A stretch of 64,000 nt of DNA from JARFVT01 sp036677425. Its GTDB lineage: Bacteria > Pseudomonadota > Alphaproteobacteria > UBA8366 > Aestuariispiraceae. The stretch's first letter is position 1; every line of letters starts with the position of its first letter. Where the stretch lies: the NCBI GenBank assembly GCA_036677425.1, contig JARFVT010000012.1, positions 248,001 through 312,000 of the forward strand. The letters run 5' to 3'. This document shows, in pieces, positions 1 through 6,991 of the stretch. The notes beneath the pieces were generated by a model. That model was not told the DNA's origin. It made no database searches and saw only the letters and a list, made by a program, of their open reading frames with translations. Position numbers and translations under genes: made by a program.

Positions 1-1
1 T

Positions 2-1591
2 GCGGTACGTGGCCCCAGATCACAAGCCGACCGTAAATTATATAAACAAGCTATCCAACATCTATTGTCAGAACAAGATAATCTTACTATTAAGGCTGCG
101 GCTGTAGAAGATATGCAGATAGATAATGGTGAAATATCTGCTATTATTACTGCGGATGGATCAATATATAAAACAAATAAAGTTATTTTAACCACAGGAA
201 CTTTTTTGCGTGGACTTATTCATTTAGGCGAAAAACGCAGTCCTGCAGGGCGAGTTGGCGATGATGCTTCATATGGTCTCGCAAAAACTTTAAGTAAATT
301 AAATTTTAATCTAGGTAGGTTGAAAACTGGGACTCCACCAAGATTAGACGGCAATACAATTGATTATTCAAAACTTGAAGAGCAGTTTTCTGATTCTAAC
401 CCGATACCATTTTCATATATGACTGATAAAATTACAGTGCCACAAATAAGCTGTCATATTACTTTTACTAATGAAATTGGTCATAAAATAATAAGTGATA
501 ATCTTCACCGTTCTGCCGTATATTCTGGTCAAATAGAAGGAACAGGGCCACGTTATTGTCCATCTATTGAAGATAAAATTGTAAAATTTGCCGATAAAAC
601 TCAACATCAAATATTTTTAGAACCAGAAGGTCTAGATAACACAACTGTTTACCCTAACGGCATTTCAACCTCCATGCCCGAAGATGTACAAGCTTCATTT
701 GTTAAAACTATTGTTGGTTTAGAGAATGTTAAAATTTTACAACCAGGTTATGCTATTGAATATGATTATATTGACCCAAGGGAATTAAATATTTGCCTAG
801 AAACTAAAAAAGTTAAAGGTCTTTATTTTGCTGGTCAAATAAATGGTACAACCGGTTATGAAGAAGCCGCAGCGCAAGGGTTAATGGCTGGAATAAATGC
901 AGCTATTTCTATTGATAATAAGGATAAGTTTATTTTAGATCGTGCAGATGCCTATATTGGTGTGTTAATTGACGATTTAATCACCAGAGGAATCGACGAG
1001 CCATATCGTATGTTTACATCACGGGCTGAATACCGTTTACGATTGCGTTCAGACAATGCTGATCAGCGGTTAACTCCACTTGGCTTAAGGGTGGGTTGTT
1101 TAAGCCAAAAACGAATGAAAGCATGGCAAAATAAAGAAGAAGCATTAATAGCAGCCCGTAAAATGGCTAGGCAATTAACCGCTACTCCAAATGAATTAAA
1201 AAAATATGGGCTTAAAATTAATCAAGATGGGGTAAAACGCGATATTTTAGATTTATTATCATTGGTAAATATTAACTTAAAAGATCTATATGGTTTATGG
1301 CCTGAATTAAAAAGCATTAAACCAGATATTGAAGAGCAATTAAAAATTGATGCCAGCTATAAAGGTTATATTGAACGCCAAGATAATGATATAAAAGCAT
1401 TTCGACGGGATGAAAAACTATATTTAGCTGATAATTTAGATTATTCACTAATTGGTGGTTTATCTAAGGAAATGAAACAAAAACTATTACAAATTAAACC
1501 TGCAACATTAGGCGCAGCATCAAGAATTTCAGGTGTTACTCCTGCTGCTTTGGTTGCCATATTACGCTTTGTTAAGCGCCGTAAAAAATAG
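2..1591 (+). CDS. mnmG: tRNA uridine-5-carboxymethylaminomethyl(34) synthesis enzyme MnmG (GidA), 5'-truncated by window edge
   Basis: MnmG works with MnmE to install the (carboxymethyl)aminomethyl group on wobble uridine 34 of certain tRNAs, using FAD, NADH and a folate one-carbon unit. The reading frame is open from base 2, starting with the family stretch AVRGPRSQADRKLY, so the gene begins outside the window and the N-terminal FAD-binding glycine loop is missing. Visible family signatures are GPRYCPSIEDKIVKF and, further on, GQINGTTGYEEAAAQGLMAG. The C-terminal helical domain that contacts MnmE and tRNA is complete. About 529 residues are present, against roughly 620 to 630 in full proteins. 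An internal TTG at base 65 could be mistaken for a start but lies inside conserved sequence. The stop TAG is 7 bases before rsmG, the usual gidA-gidB-parAB order. Confidence 0.97.
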   Translation, partial: AVRGPRSQADRKLYKQAIQHLLSEQDNLTIKAAAVEDMQIDNGEISAIITADGSIYKTNKVILTTGTFLRGLIHLGEKRSPAGRVGDDASYGLAKTLSKLNFNLGRLKTGTPPRLDGNTIDYSKLEEQFSDSNPIPFSYMTDKITVPQISCHITFTNEIGHKIISDNLHRSAVYSGQIEGTGPRYCPSIEDKIVKFADKTQHQIFLEPEGLDNTTVYPNGISTSMPEDVQASFVKTIVGLENVKILQPGYAIEYDYIDPRELNICLETKKVKGLYFAGQINGTTGYEEAAAQGLMAGINAAISIDNKDKFILDRADAYIGVLIDDLITRGIDEPYRMFTSRAEYRLRLRSDNADQRLTPLGLRVGCLSQKRMKAWQNKEEALIAARKMARQLTATPNELKKYGLKINQDGVKRDILDLLSLVNINLKDLYGLWPELKSIKPDIEEQLKIDASYKGYIERQDNDIKAFRRDEKLYLADNLDYSLIGGLSKEMKQKLLQIKPATLGAASRISGVTPAALVAILRFVKRRKK

Positions 1592-1598
1592 GATAAAT

Positions 1599-2243
1599 AT
1601 GAGTTTTAATAAAGAAGATTTCATAAAAGCAACCAATGATTCACGTGAAACATTGGAAAAACTCTGTGTCTATGAAAATACTTTACGCAAATGGCAAAAT
1701 AAAATTAATTTAATCAGCTCGAAAACTTTAAATGATATTTGGTTTCGTCATTTTTATGATTCTGCACAGATATTTTCATATTTACCAAAAGATACTAAAA
1801 GTTTAATTGATATGGGTAGTGGAGCTTGCTTCCCTGCCCTTGTTTTGGCTATAATGGGTGTAAAAGGGGTGCATTTATTCGAATCAGATAGTCGTAAATG
1901 TGCTTTTTTACGACAAACAGCCATATCTTGTGATGTTAAAATAACAATTCACAATAAACGTATAGAATTAATAGAACCTTTTTCTGTTGATGTTATTACT
2001 GCTCGGGCATTGTCTTCCCTATCCCGACTGCTCGAATATGCTAAGCCATTTGTTAATGATCAAACATTATGTATATTTCAAAAAGGAAAGCTTTATAAAG
2101 AAGAATTGACAAATGCTAATTATGTGTGGCATATAGATAGTGAAGAAATTAAAAGCTTAACCGATAATGACGGTCGACTCATATTAATTAAGGGATATTC
2201 ATATGTTAGCAACAATTCCAGAAAGATTAACAAAATCAAATAA
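1599..2243 (+). CDS. rsmG: 16S rRNA (guanine(527)-N(7))-methyltransferase RsmG (GidB)
   Basis: RsmG methylates N7 of G527 in 16S rRNA using S-adenosylmethionine. The predicted protein is 214 residues, the normal family length. The SAM-binding motif reads DMGSGACFPALVLAI, a slight variant of the usual D-x-GSGAGFPGL, with Cys for the second Gly position. The following acidic residue in LFESDSRKC is the expected ribose-binding position. I chose ATG 1599, seven bases after the mnmG stop, because the longer frame from 1533 would start inside mnmG. The 3' end overlaps parA by 41 bases. The 5' part of the coding sequence contains a parS-like palindrome (1637-1652), so this gene also carries a centromere site. 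Confidence 0.94.
   Translation: MSFNKEDFIKATNDSRETLEKLCVYENTLRKWQNKINLISSKTLNDIWFRHFYDSAQIFSYLPKDTKSLIDMGSGACFPALVLAIMGVKGVHLFESDSRKCAFLRQTAISCDVKITIHNKRIELIEPFSVDVITARALSSLSRLLEYAKPFVNDQTLCIFQKGKLYKEELTNANYVWHIDSEEIKSLTDNDGRLILIKGYSYVSNNSRKINKIK
1637..1652. promoter_or_regulatory. parS: parS centromere site (ParB-binding palindrome) inside rsmG
   Basis: TGATTCACGTGAAACA matches the widely conserved bacterial parS consensus TGTTTCACGTGAAACA at 15 of 16 positions; only the third base differs. It lies within rsmG, about 550 bases upstream of parA. ParB loading at such sites and ParA-driven segregation are established for chromosomal Par systems. I did not find another site this good in the window, but I scanned by eye only. 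Confidence 0.85.
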
Positions 2244-3027
2244 AGATGGTAGCGCGCGTGTTTTGGCTATAGCCAATCAAAAAGGCGGCGTAGGTAAAAC
2301 TACTACAGCCATTAATTTGGCAACAGCAATGGCTGCTTATGGGAAAAAAGTATTGATAATTGATATTGATGCCCAAGGTAACGCCAGCACTGGTTTAGGG
2401 GTTGTTAGCGCACAACGAACGGTTACATCATATGATGTTATTATTGACCAACAAGAAATTACAAAAGCTATTATTGATACTGGTATTCCAAATTTATCTT
2501 TAATTTCAAGTTCTAAGAACCTTTCTGGTGCAGAAATAGAGTTAATTAACATGGATAGGCGTGAATTTCGCTTGCGTGATGCAATTAGCGATATTCGTTA
2601 TAATTATGATTTTATATTGATTGATTGCCCGCCAGCACTAGGTGTACTTACCTTAAATGCGATGTGTGCTGCTGATGCGGTTTTTGTGCCGTTACAATGC
2701 GAGTTTTATGCACTTGAAGGCTTAAGTCATTTAATGAAAACTGTTGAACGTGTTAAGCGTGCTTTTAATCCAAGTTTAGATATTCAAGGTATAGTTTTAA
2801 CTATGTATGACAAGCGCAATAATCTTTCCGATATGGTTGCAGCCGATGTCAGGCAGCATTTAGGTGCAAAAGTTTATCAAACAGTCATACCACGCAATGT
2901 TAAAATTTCTGAAGCCCCAAGTCATGGTAAGCCTGTATTGCTATATGATACTAACTGTCGTGGGTCTAAAGCCTATATTCATCTGGCAAGTGAAGTTTTA
3001 AAACGTGAACAAAGGTTGGCATTATGA
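2203..3027 (+). CDS. parA: chromosome partitioning ATPase ParA (Soj)
   Basis: ParA is a deviant Walker-type ATPase that forms nucleoid-bound gradients and moves ParB-parS complexes toward the poles. The deviant Walker A motif KGGVGKTT is at residues 27-34. The conserved IDIDAQGNASTG (Walker A') and DFILIDCPP (Walker B) segments follow, and the length of 274 residues is typical for chromosomal ParA. The ATG is preceded by AAGGGA, a good ribosome binding site, and overlaps the rsmG end by 41 bases. The stop overlaps the parB start in ATGA, so translation of the pair is probably coupled. A short N-terminal tail of about 19 residues precedes the first beta strand. Confidence 0.97.
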   Translation: MLATIPERLTKSNKDGSARVLAIANQKGGVGKTTTAINLATAMAAYGKKVLIIDIDAQGNASTGLGVVSAQRTVTSYDVIIDQQEITKAIIDTGIPNLSLISSSKNLSGAEIELINMDRREFRLRDAISDIRYNYDFILIDCPPALGVLTLNAMCAADAVFVPLQCEFYALEGLSHLMKTVERVKRAFNPSLDIQGIVLTMYDKRNNLSDMVAADVRQHLGAKVYQTVIPRNVKISEAPSHGKPVLLYDTNCRGSKAYIHLASEVLKREQRLAL

Positions 3028-3920
3028 TAGAGAATGAAGGAAATAAACGTCGTACTAATCTTGGGCGTGGGTTATCTGCATTGTTAGGTGAAGATGAGCC
3101 TATTACCTCAAATGAAGGCCAACCATCTGGTCAACAAACTATTGCTATAGAATTTTTAAAGGCTAATCCAGATCAACCACGTAAAAGATTTGATGAAGCA
3201 GCCATTGATGGTTTAGTTAAATCGATTGAAAAACAGGGCATATTACAACCAATATTAGTACGTAAACATCCAAATTTAGATGGGCATTATGAAATAGTCG
3301 CAGGTGAACGCCGTTGGCGTGCAGCGCAGCGAGCGCAATTGCATGAAATTCCCATCATAATAAAAGAATTAAACAATAAAGAAACACTTGAAATTGCATT
3401 AATTGAAAATATTCATCGTGAAGATTTAACCGCATTGGAAGAAGCCGAAGGTTATCAAACACTGATGGATGAATTTTCTTACACACAAGAAGAATTATCA
3501 AAATCGGTGGGTAAAAGCCGCAGCCATATCGCCAATATGTTGCGTTTATTGGGCTTAAGCGATGAAATTAAAAGCATGATCGATGATGGTTTATTGTCAG
3601 CTGGGCATGGGCGGGCTTTGGTTTCTGCGGATATGGCTGATGAATTGGCACATGAAATTATCACCAAAGATTTAAATGTTAGACAAACAGAAAGGTTGGT
3701 TCAAGATTCTAAAATAAAAACTGAGCCAGATAATAAAATATCAGCAGAAATTACAAAATCATTATCAGTTGATCCAAATATAACATCACTGGAAAATATG
3801 CTTTCTGATAATTTAGGGCTTCGGGTAGAAATTGCCTCTAAGGGTGAAAAAGGTAAAATGATTTTACATTATAATAATTTTGAACAATTAGATAGTGTGA
3901 TTGCTAGCTTAAGCGGTTAA
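3024..3920 (+). CDS. parB: chromosome partitioning protein ParB (Spo0J family)
   Basis: ParB is a CTP-dependent clamp that loads at parS and spreads on DNA for origin segregation. The 298-residue protein has the N-terminal ParA-stimulating peptide TNLGRGLSALLGE (about residues 11-23). The CTP-binding ParB fold carries GERRWRAAQ (94-102) and ENIHREDL (128-135), followed by a helix-turn-helix around residues 153-175 (TQEELSKSVGKSRSHIANML). A C-terminal dimerisation region ends the protein. It overlaps parA by 4 bases. The parS site at 1637 is its expected target. About 84 bases of AT-rich intergenic sequence follow, with no clear terminator. Confidence 0.97.
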   Translation: MIENEGNKRRTNLGRGLSALLGEDEPITSNEGQPSGQQTIAIEFLKANPDQPRKRFDEAAIDGLVKSIEKQGILQPILVRKHPNLDGHYEIVAGERRWRAAQRAQLHEIPIIIKELNNKETLEIALIENIHREDLTALEEAEGYQTLMDEFSYTQEELSKSVGKSRSHIANMLRLLGLSDEIKSMIDDGLLSAGHGRALVSADMADELAHEIITKDLNVRQTERLVQDSKIKTEPDNKISAEITKSLSVDPNITSLENMLSDNLGLRVEIASKGEKGKMILHYNNFEQLDSVIASLSG

Positions 3921-4004
3921 TTAATTAATATATTACATTAATCAAGCAATGTTATGTTATGTTTTACTTAGTTAAATTGTGTTTAATATTTAGGAGTTTT
4001 TATC

Positions 4005-4976
4005 ATGGTTAAAGCTGTTCGTATTTATAAAACTGGCGGTGTAGAGCTTCTAAAATATGAAAATATTACGCTTGATAAACCAAAAGCGGATGAAATTTTA
4101 ATAAAACAGACGGCTTGCGGACTTAATTTTATCGATATTTATCATCGTATTGGATTATACCCCATCGATTTACCGTCGGTTCTTGGCACGGAAGCCGCAG
4201 GGATAGTTGAAGCTATTGGCGATAATATAACTGATTTTAAGGTCGGTGATCATGTTGCCTATGCTTCAGGGCCGATTGGTGCATATTGTGATTATCGCAT
4301 CATTGAATCACGCTATTTGGTGAAATTACCAGGTAATATTAGCGACGAACAAGCCGCAGCAATGATGTTGCAAGGCATGACGGCCGAATATTTAATTAAG
4401 CGTTGTTATAAAGTAAAATCTGGTGATGTAGTATTATTACATGCGGCGGCGGGCGGCGTTGGTTCGATCACAAGACAATGGTTAAAACAAATTGGCGCAA
4501 CGGTTATTGCAACGGTTGGCTCAGAAGAAAAAGCCGAAATAGCAAAATCGAATGGTTGTGATCATATTATTTTATATAACCATGAAGATATAGCCGCGAA
4601 GGTAAAGGAATTTACTGATGGTAGCGGTGTGTCAGTGGTTTATGATTCCATCGGTAAGGCAACTTTCGAGGCATCATTAAATTCATTAAAGTCACGCGGA
4701 ATGATGGTATCATTTGGTAATGCTTCTGGTGCGGTCGATGCCTTTTCTCCAGCTATTTTAGCACAAAAAGGTTCACTGTTTTTAACTAGGCCATCATTAA
4801 AAGATTATATTGCAACGGCGGATAATCTAAAATCCAGTGCAAATGCTTTATTTGATGCGGTCAGTAATGGTATTAAAGTTAATATCGGACAGCGTTATGC
4901 GCTGGAAGATATCGCAGCGGCGCATACAGCCCTTGAAGCCCGCCAAACTATTGGCTCAACAATAGTAATTCCATAG
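4005..4976 (+). CDS. qor: NADPH:quinone oxidoreductase, zinc-free MDR family
   Basis: This is a 323-residue medium-chain dehydrogenase/reductase of the quinone oxidoreductase (zeta-crystallin) type, which reduces quinones with NADPH in the cytoplasm. The GroES-like N-terminal half contains CGLNFIDIYHRIGLYP and LGTEAAGIVEAIG. The Rossmann domain has the nucleotide loop HAAAGGVGSITRQWLKQIG, with AAGGVG replacing the classical GxGxxG as in this subfamily. No structural-zinc cysteine cluster is seen, which separates it from alcohol dehydrogenases. The ATG has AGGAG about nine bases upstream. It is probably transcribed alone. The insertion sequence downstream landed only 10 bases after its stop, so any native terminator is displaced. 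Confidence 0.93.
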   Translation: MVKAVRIYKTGGVELLKYENITLDKPKADEILIKQTACGLNFIDIYHRIGLYPIDLPSVLGTEAAGIVEAIGDNITDFKVGDHVAYASGPIGAYCDYRIIESRYLVKLPGNISDEQAAAMMLQGMTAEYLIKRCYKVKSGDVVLLHAAAGGVGSITRQWLKQIGATVIATVGSEEKAEIAKSNGCDHIILYNHEDIAAKVKEFTDGSGVSVVYDSIGKATFEASLNSLKSRGMMVSFGNASGAVDAFSPAILAQKGSLFLTRPSLKDYIATADNLKSSANALFDAVSNGIKVNIGQRYALEDIAAAHTALEARQTIGSTIVIP

Positions 4977-4982
4977 TTTTTA

Positions 4983-4986
4983 GGTA
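4983..4986. repeat. 4-bp target site duplication GGTA, left copy
   Basis: GGTA directly precedes the left terminal repeat of the insertion sequence. The same four bases occur at 6840-6843, directly after the outermost right terminal repeat. A 4-bp duplication is what IS407-group elements of the IS3 family produce. Because the duplication flanks the outer ends (4987 and 6839), it dates the 596-bp tandem duplication as internal to, or later than, a single insertion event. Confidence 0.75.
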
Positions 4987-5051
4987 TGACCTGCGCCCTT
5001 TAAATTAGTCCATTTATAAGTAGAGTCTTTCTCAACAGGAGGAAGATCAGA

Positions 5052-5318
5052 ATGAAACGTAGTAGATTTAACGAAGAACAGATTATTCGTATATTAAAAG
5101 AGCAGGAATCTGGCATTACCACCGCAGATTTTTGCCGCAGACACGGAATTGCAGAAAGTACATTTTACAAGTGGAAGTCAAAATATGGCGGCATGGAAGT
5201 CAGTGATGCTAAACGATTAAAATTGCTTGAAGATGAAAACCGCTGTTTAAAATCTTTGCTGGCGGATGCCCATTTGGATATTTCGATGTTGAAAGATGTG
5301 AATGCAAAAAAATGGTAA
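5052..5318 (+). CDS. IS3-family transposase OrfA (helix-turn-helix subunit)
   Basis: OrfA is an 88-residue DNA-binding protein with an HTH_Tnp_1-type helix-turn-helix (residues 7-42, FNEEQIIRILKEQESG then HGIAESTFYKWKSKYG). A short leucine-rich coiled coil follows (LKLLEDENRCLKSLLADA). In IS3 elements OrfA recognises the terminal repeats and is fused to OrfB by programmed -1 frameshifting. The AGGAGGAAG sequence just upstream is a strong ribosome binding site. The frame ends 7 bases after a run of seven A residues (5306-5312), the likely slippage site. Confidence 0.93.
   Translation: MKRSRFNEEQIIRILKEQESGITTADFCRRHGIAESTFYKWKSKYGGMEVSDAKRLKLLEDENRCLKSLLADAHLDISMLKDVNAKKW
5306..5312 (+). promoter_or_regulatory. 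Probable -1 programmed ribosomal frameshift site (A7) between transposase frames
   Basis: Seven consecutive A residues lie at the end of orfA, and the orfB frame is exactly -1 relative to orfA. OrfB's own possible ATG overlaps the last A (5312). A-rich heptamers of this kind drive OrfAB fusion transposase synthesis in IS3-family elements, which is known for the family. No downstream stimulatory structure was modelled here. Confidence 0.7.
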
Positions 5319-6217
5319 CGCCCGCTGGCAAGCGAGATGCTGTCACTCACCTTCGAACAAATTTTATGGTGAGTGAGCGGCGGGCGTGTTTAATGCTTAA
5401 CGTGGAACGATCTTTAATCCGGTACCAATCCGTACGACCCAATGATGCGGTATTACGCAGCAGATTACGCGAATTATCGCATTTACGTAAACGCTTTGGC
5501 TATCGCCGTCTGCATATTTTATTGGCACGTGAGGGTTATCACCTTAACCATAAGAAGCTTCGGCGTTTGTATAAAGAAGAAGGTTTGGCAGTTCGCAAAC
5601 GGAATGGTCGCAAGCGTGCTATTGGCACAAGATCACCGATTGCAGTGCCTTCTAAGGTCAACGAACGCTGGTCGCTTGATTTTGTCAGTGATAGTTTTAT
5701 GGATGGCAGGCGTTTTAGAATGTTATGTGTTGTTGATGATAGCAGCCGAGAATGTTTGGCACTGGTGGCTGATACATCGATCGGTGGTCATCGTTTGTCC
5801 CGTGAGTTAGATAACATAATAGCAATACGTGGCAAGCCAGATACAATAGTCAGCGATAACGGCACGGAAATGACATCAAATGCCCTACTAAAATGGCAAG
5901 GCGACATGGGCATCAATTGGCATTACATCGCACCAGGCAAGCCGATGCAAAACGGGTTTGTGGAAAGCTTCAATGGTAAATTACGTGATGAATGTTTAAA
6001 TGAAACACTGTTTGAAGACCTTCATCATGTTCGTAAGATATTAGCAGATTGGCGCGATGATTATAATCATGTAAGGCCGCACTCAGCCTTGGATGGGCAA
6101 AGCCCAATACAAGCTTTGCAAAATAAAAACGACCAACCATTATGGGGGAATGCCCCCATAATGGTTGCAAATGATCAAATAATTGATAAAAACTTAACTA
6201 AAGGACTCTACGGCTAA
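5312..6217 (+). CDS. IS3-family transposase OrfB (DDE integrase core)
   Basis: This is the catalytic subunit of the insertion sequence, 301 residues from the ATG at the frame junction, though it is probably made mainly as an OrfAB fusion. An HTH_21-like segment (RKRFGYRRLHILLAREG) is followed by the rve integrase core: first Asp in WSLDFVSD, second in VSDNGTEMTSNA, and Glu in QNGFVESFNGKLRDECLNE, completing the DDE triad. The C-terminal tail includes a 34-bp near-palindrome in the DNA (6134-6167), which also encodes the residues around LWGNAPIMVAN. No disabling change is seen. Confidence 0.93.
   Translation: MVTPAGKRDAVTHLRTNFMVSERRACLMLNVERSLIRYQSVRPNDAVLRSRLRELSHLRKRFGYRRLHILLAREGYHLNHKKLRRLYKEEGLAVRKRNGRKRAIGTRSPIAVPSKVNERWSLDFVSDSFMDGRRFRMLCVVDDSSRECLALVADTSIGGHRLSRELDNIIAIRGKPDTIVSDNGTEMTSNALLKWQGDMGINWHYIAPGKPMQNGFVESFNGKLRDECLNETLFEDLHHVRKILADWRDDYNHVRPHSALDGQSPIQALQNKNDQPLWGNAPIMVANDQIIDKNLTKGLYG
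6134..6167. repeat. 34-bp near-perfect palindrome inside orfB
   Basis: Arms CAACCATTATGGGGG and CCCCCATAATGGTTG are separated by AATG, able to form a strong hairpin or cruciform. It lies about 76 bases before the IS right end and is translated as part of OrfB. The same palindrome recurs in the duplicated copy (6730-6763), where a base change makes it fully symmetrical. Confidence 0.9.
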
Positions 6218-6243
6218 CTGGTACAAAGTTGGGGCGCAGGTCA

Positions 6244-6813
6244 CCTTCTAAGGTCAACGAACGCTGGTCGCTTGATTTTGTCAGTGATAGTTTTATGGAT
6301 GGCAGGCGTTTTAGAATGTTATGTGTTGTTGATGATAGCAGCCGAGAATGTTTGGCACTGGTGGCTGATACATCTATCGGTGGTCATCGTTTGTCCCGTG
6401 AGTTAGATAACATAATAGCAATACGTGGCAAGCCAGATACAATAGTCAGCGATAACGGCACGGAAATGACATCAAATGCCCTACTAAAATGGCAAGGCGA
6501 CATGGGCATCAATTGGCATTACATCGCACCAGGCAAGCCGATGCAAAACGGGTTTGTGGAAAGCTTCAATGGTAAATTACGTGATGAATGTTTAAATGAA
6601 ACACTGTTTGAAGACCTTCATCATGTTCGTAAGATATTAGCAGATTGGCGCGATGATTATAATCATGTAAGGCCGCACTCAGCCTTGGATGGGCAAAGCC
6701 CAATACAAGCTTTGCAAAATAAAAACGACCAACCATTATGGGGGCATGCCCCCATAATGGTTGCAAATGATCAAATAATTGATAAAAACTTAACTAAAGG
6801 ACTCTACGGCTAA
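6244..6813 (+). pseudogene. Truncated transposase OrfB copy (C-terminal half)
   Basis: This is the partial orfB carried by the duplication. It encodes the DDE core from SKVNERWSLDF to the natural stop, but has no native start and lacks the N-terminal third of OrfB. An in-frame TTG at 6229, inside the terminal repeat of the first copy, would add a few residues (MGRRSP) if used. All three catalytic acidic residues are retained, yet without OrfA or the N-terminus transposition is unlikely. One residue differs from the intact copy (LWGH instead of LWGN). Confidence 0.88.
6730..6763. repeat. 34-bp perfect palindrome in the duplicated IS end
   Basis: Here the centre is CATG, so the whole 34 bases read the same on both strands. 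Compared with the sister copy (centre AATG) a single base differs. A perfect palindrome of this length can extrude as a cruciform and is usually unstable in replication. Confidence 0.92.
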
Positions 6814-6839
6814 CTGGTACAAAGTTGGGGCGCAGGTCA

Positions 6840-6843
6840 GGTA
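6840..6843. repeat. 4-bp target site duplication GGTA, right copy
   Basis: This GGTA matches 4983-4986 and directly follows the second right terminal repeat, not the first. That makes 4987-6839 the unit bounded by target duplication. Confidence 0.75.
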
Positions 6844-6991
6844 TAATATATAATTTGGTGGTTTTTAACTATATTATTTGTTTATATAGCGAGTATTTTT
6901 AAATGCTCTCTATAAATACAAACATTTGTGTATATTCTTTCTAGGTAATGCTGCCTAAAAATAATAGTTTTTATTTTAAATAAATGATTTT

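Larger units (their letters stand above)
4987..6243 (+). mobile_element. Complete IS3-family (IS407-group) insertion sequence, 1257 bp
   Basis: The ends carry the inverted repeat TGACCTGCGCCC (4987-4998 and the complement at 6232-6243). A second matching block, GTAGAGTC, sits about 33 bases inside each end, giving imperfect terminal repeats of about 40 bp. Two overlapping reading frames in a -1 relationship encode OrfA and OrfB, as is standard for IS3-family elements. The termini starting TGACCTG, the OrfA sequence type and the 4-bp GGTA target duplication all point to the IS407 group. No stop codon or frameshift is seen in either frame, so the element may still be active. Directly after base 6243 comes a second copy of its last 596 bp. 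Confidence 0.9.
6244..6839 (+). mobile_element. Tandem duplicate of the IS right end (596 bp), ending in a second right terminal repeat
   Basis: Bases 6244-6839 repeat bases 5648-6243 with only two differences that I could find (5779 G versus 6375 T, and 6149 A versus 6745 C). The copy starts abruptly inside orfB and ends with its own TGACCTGCGCCC complement at 6828-6839, then GGTA. The element therefore has one left end and two right ends. Confidence 0.9.

Noticed and set aside
2337..2552. Minus-strand frame within parA
   Set aside because: Shadow of parA with no supporting features.
1..4982. Replication origin with DnaA boxes near parAB
   Set aside because: No cluster of TTATCCACA-type boxes was seen by eye; the origin is probably outside the window.
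5442..5810. Second frame inside the transposase orfB
   Set aside because: Shadow of orfB in another frame, with no ribosome binding site and no domain.
6229..6813. Short transposase gene starting at TTG 6229
   Set aside because: The start lies inside the terminal repeat of the first IS copy; the gene is a truncated duplicate, listed as a pseudogene.
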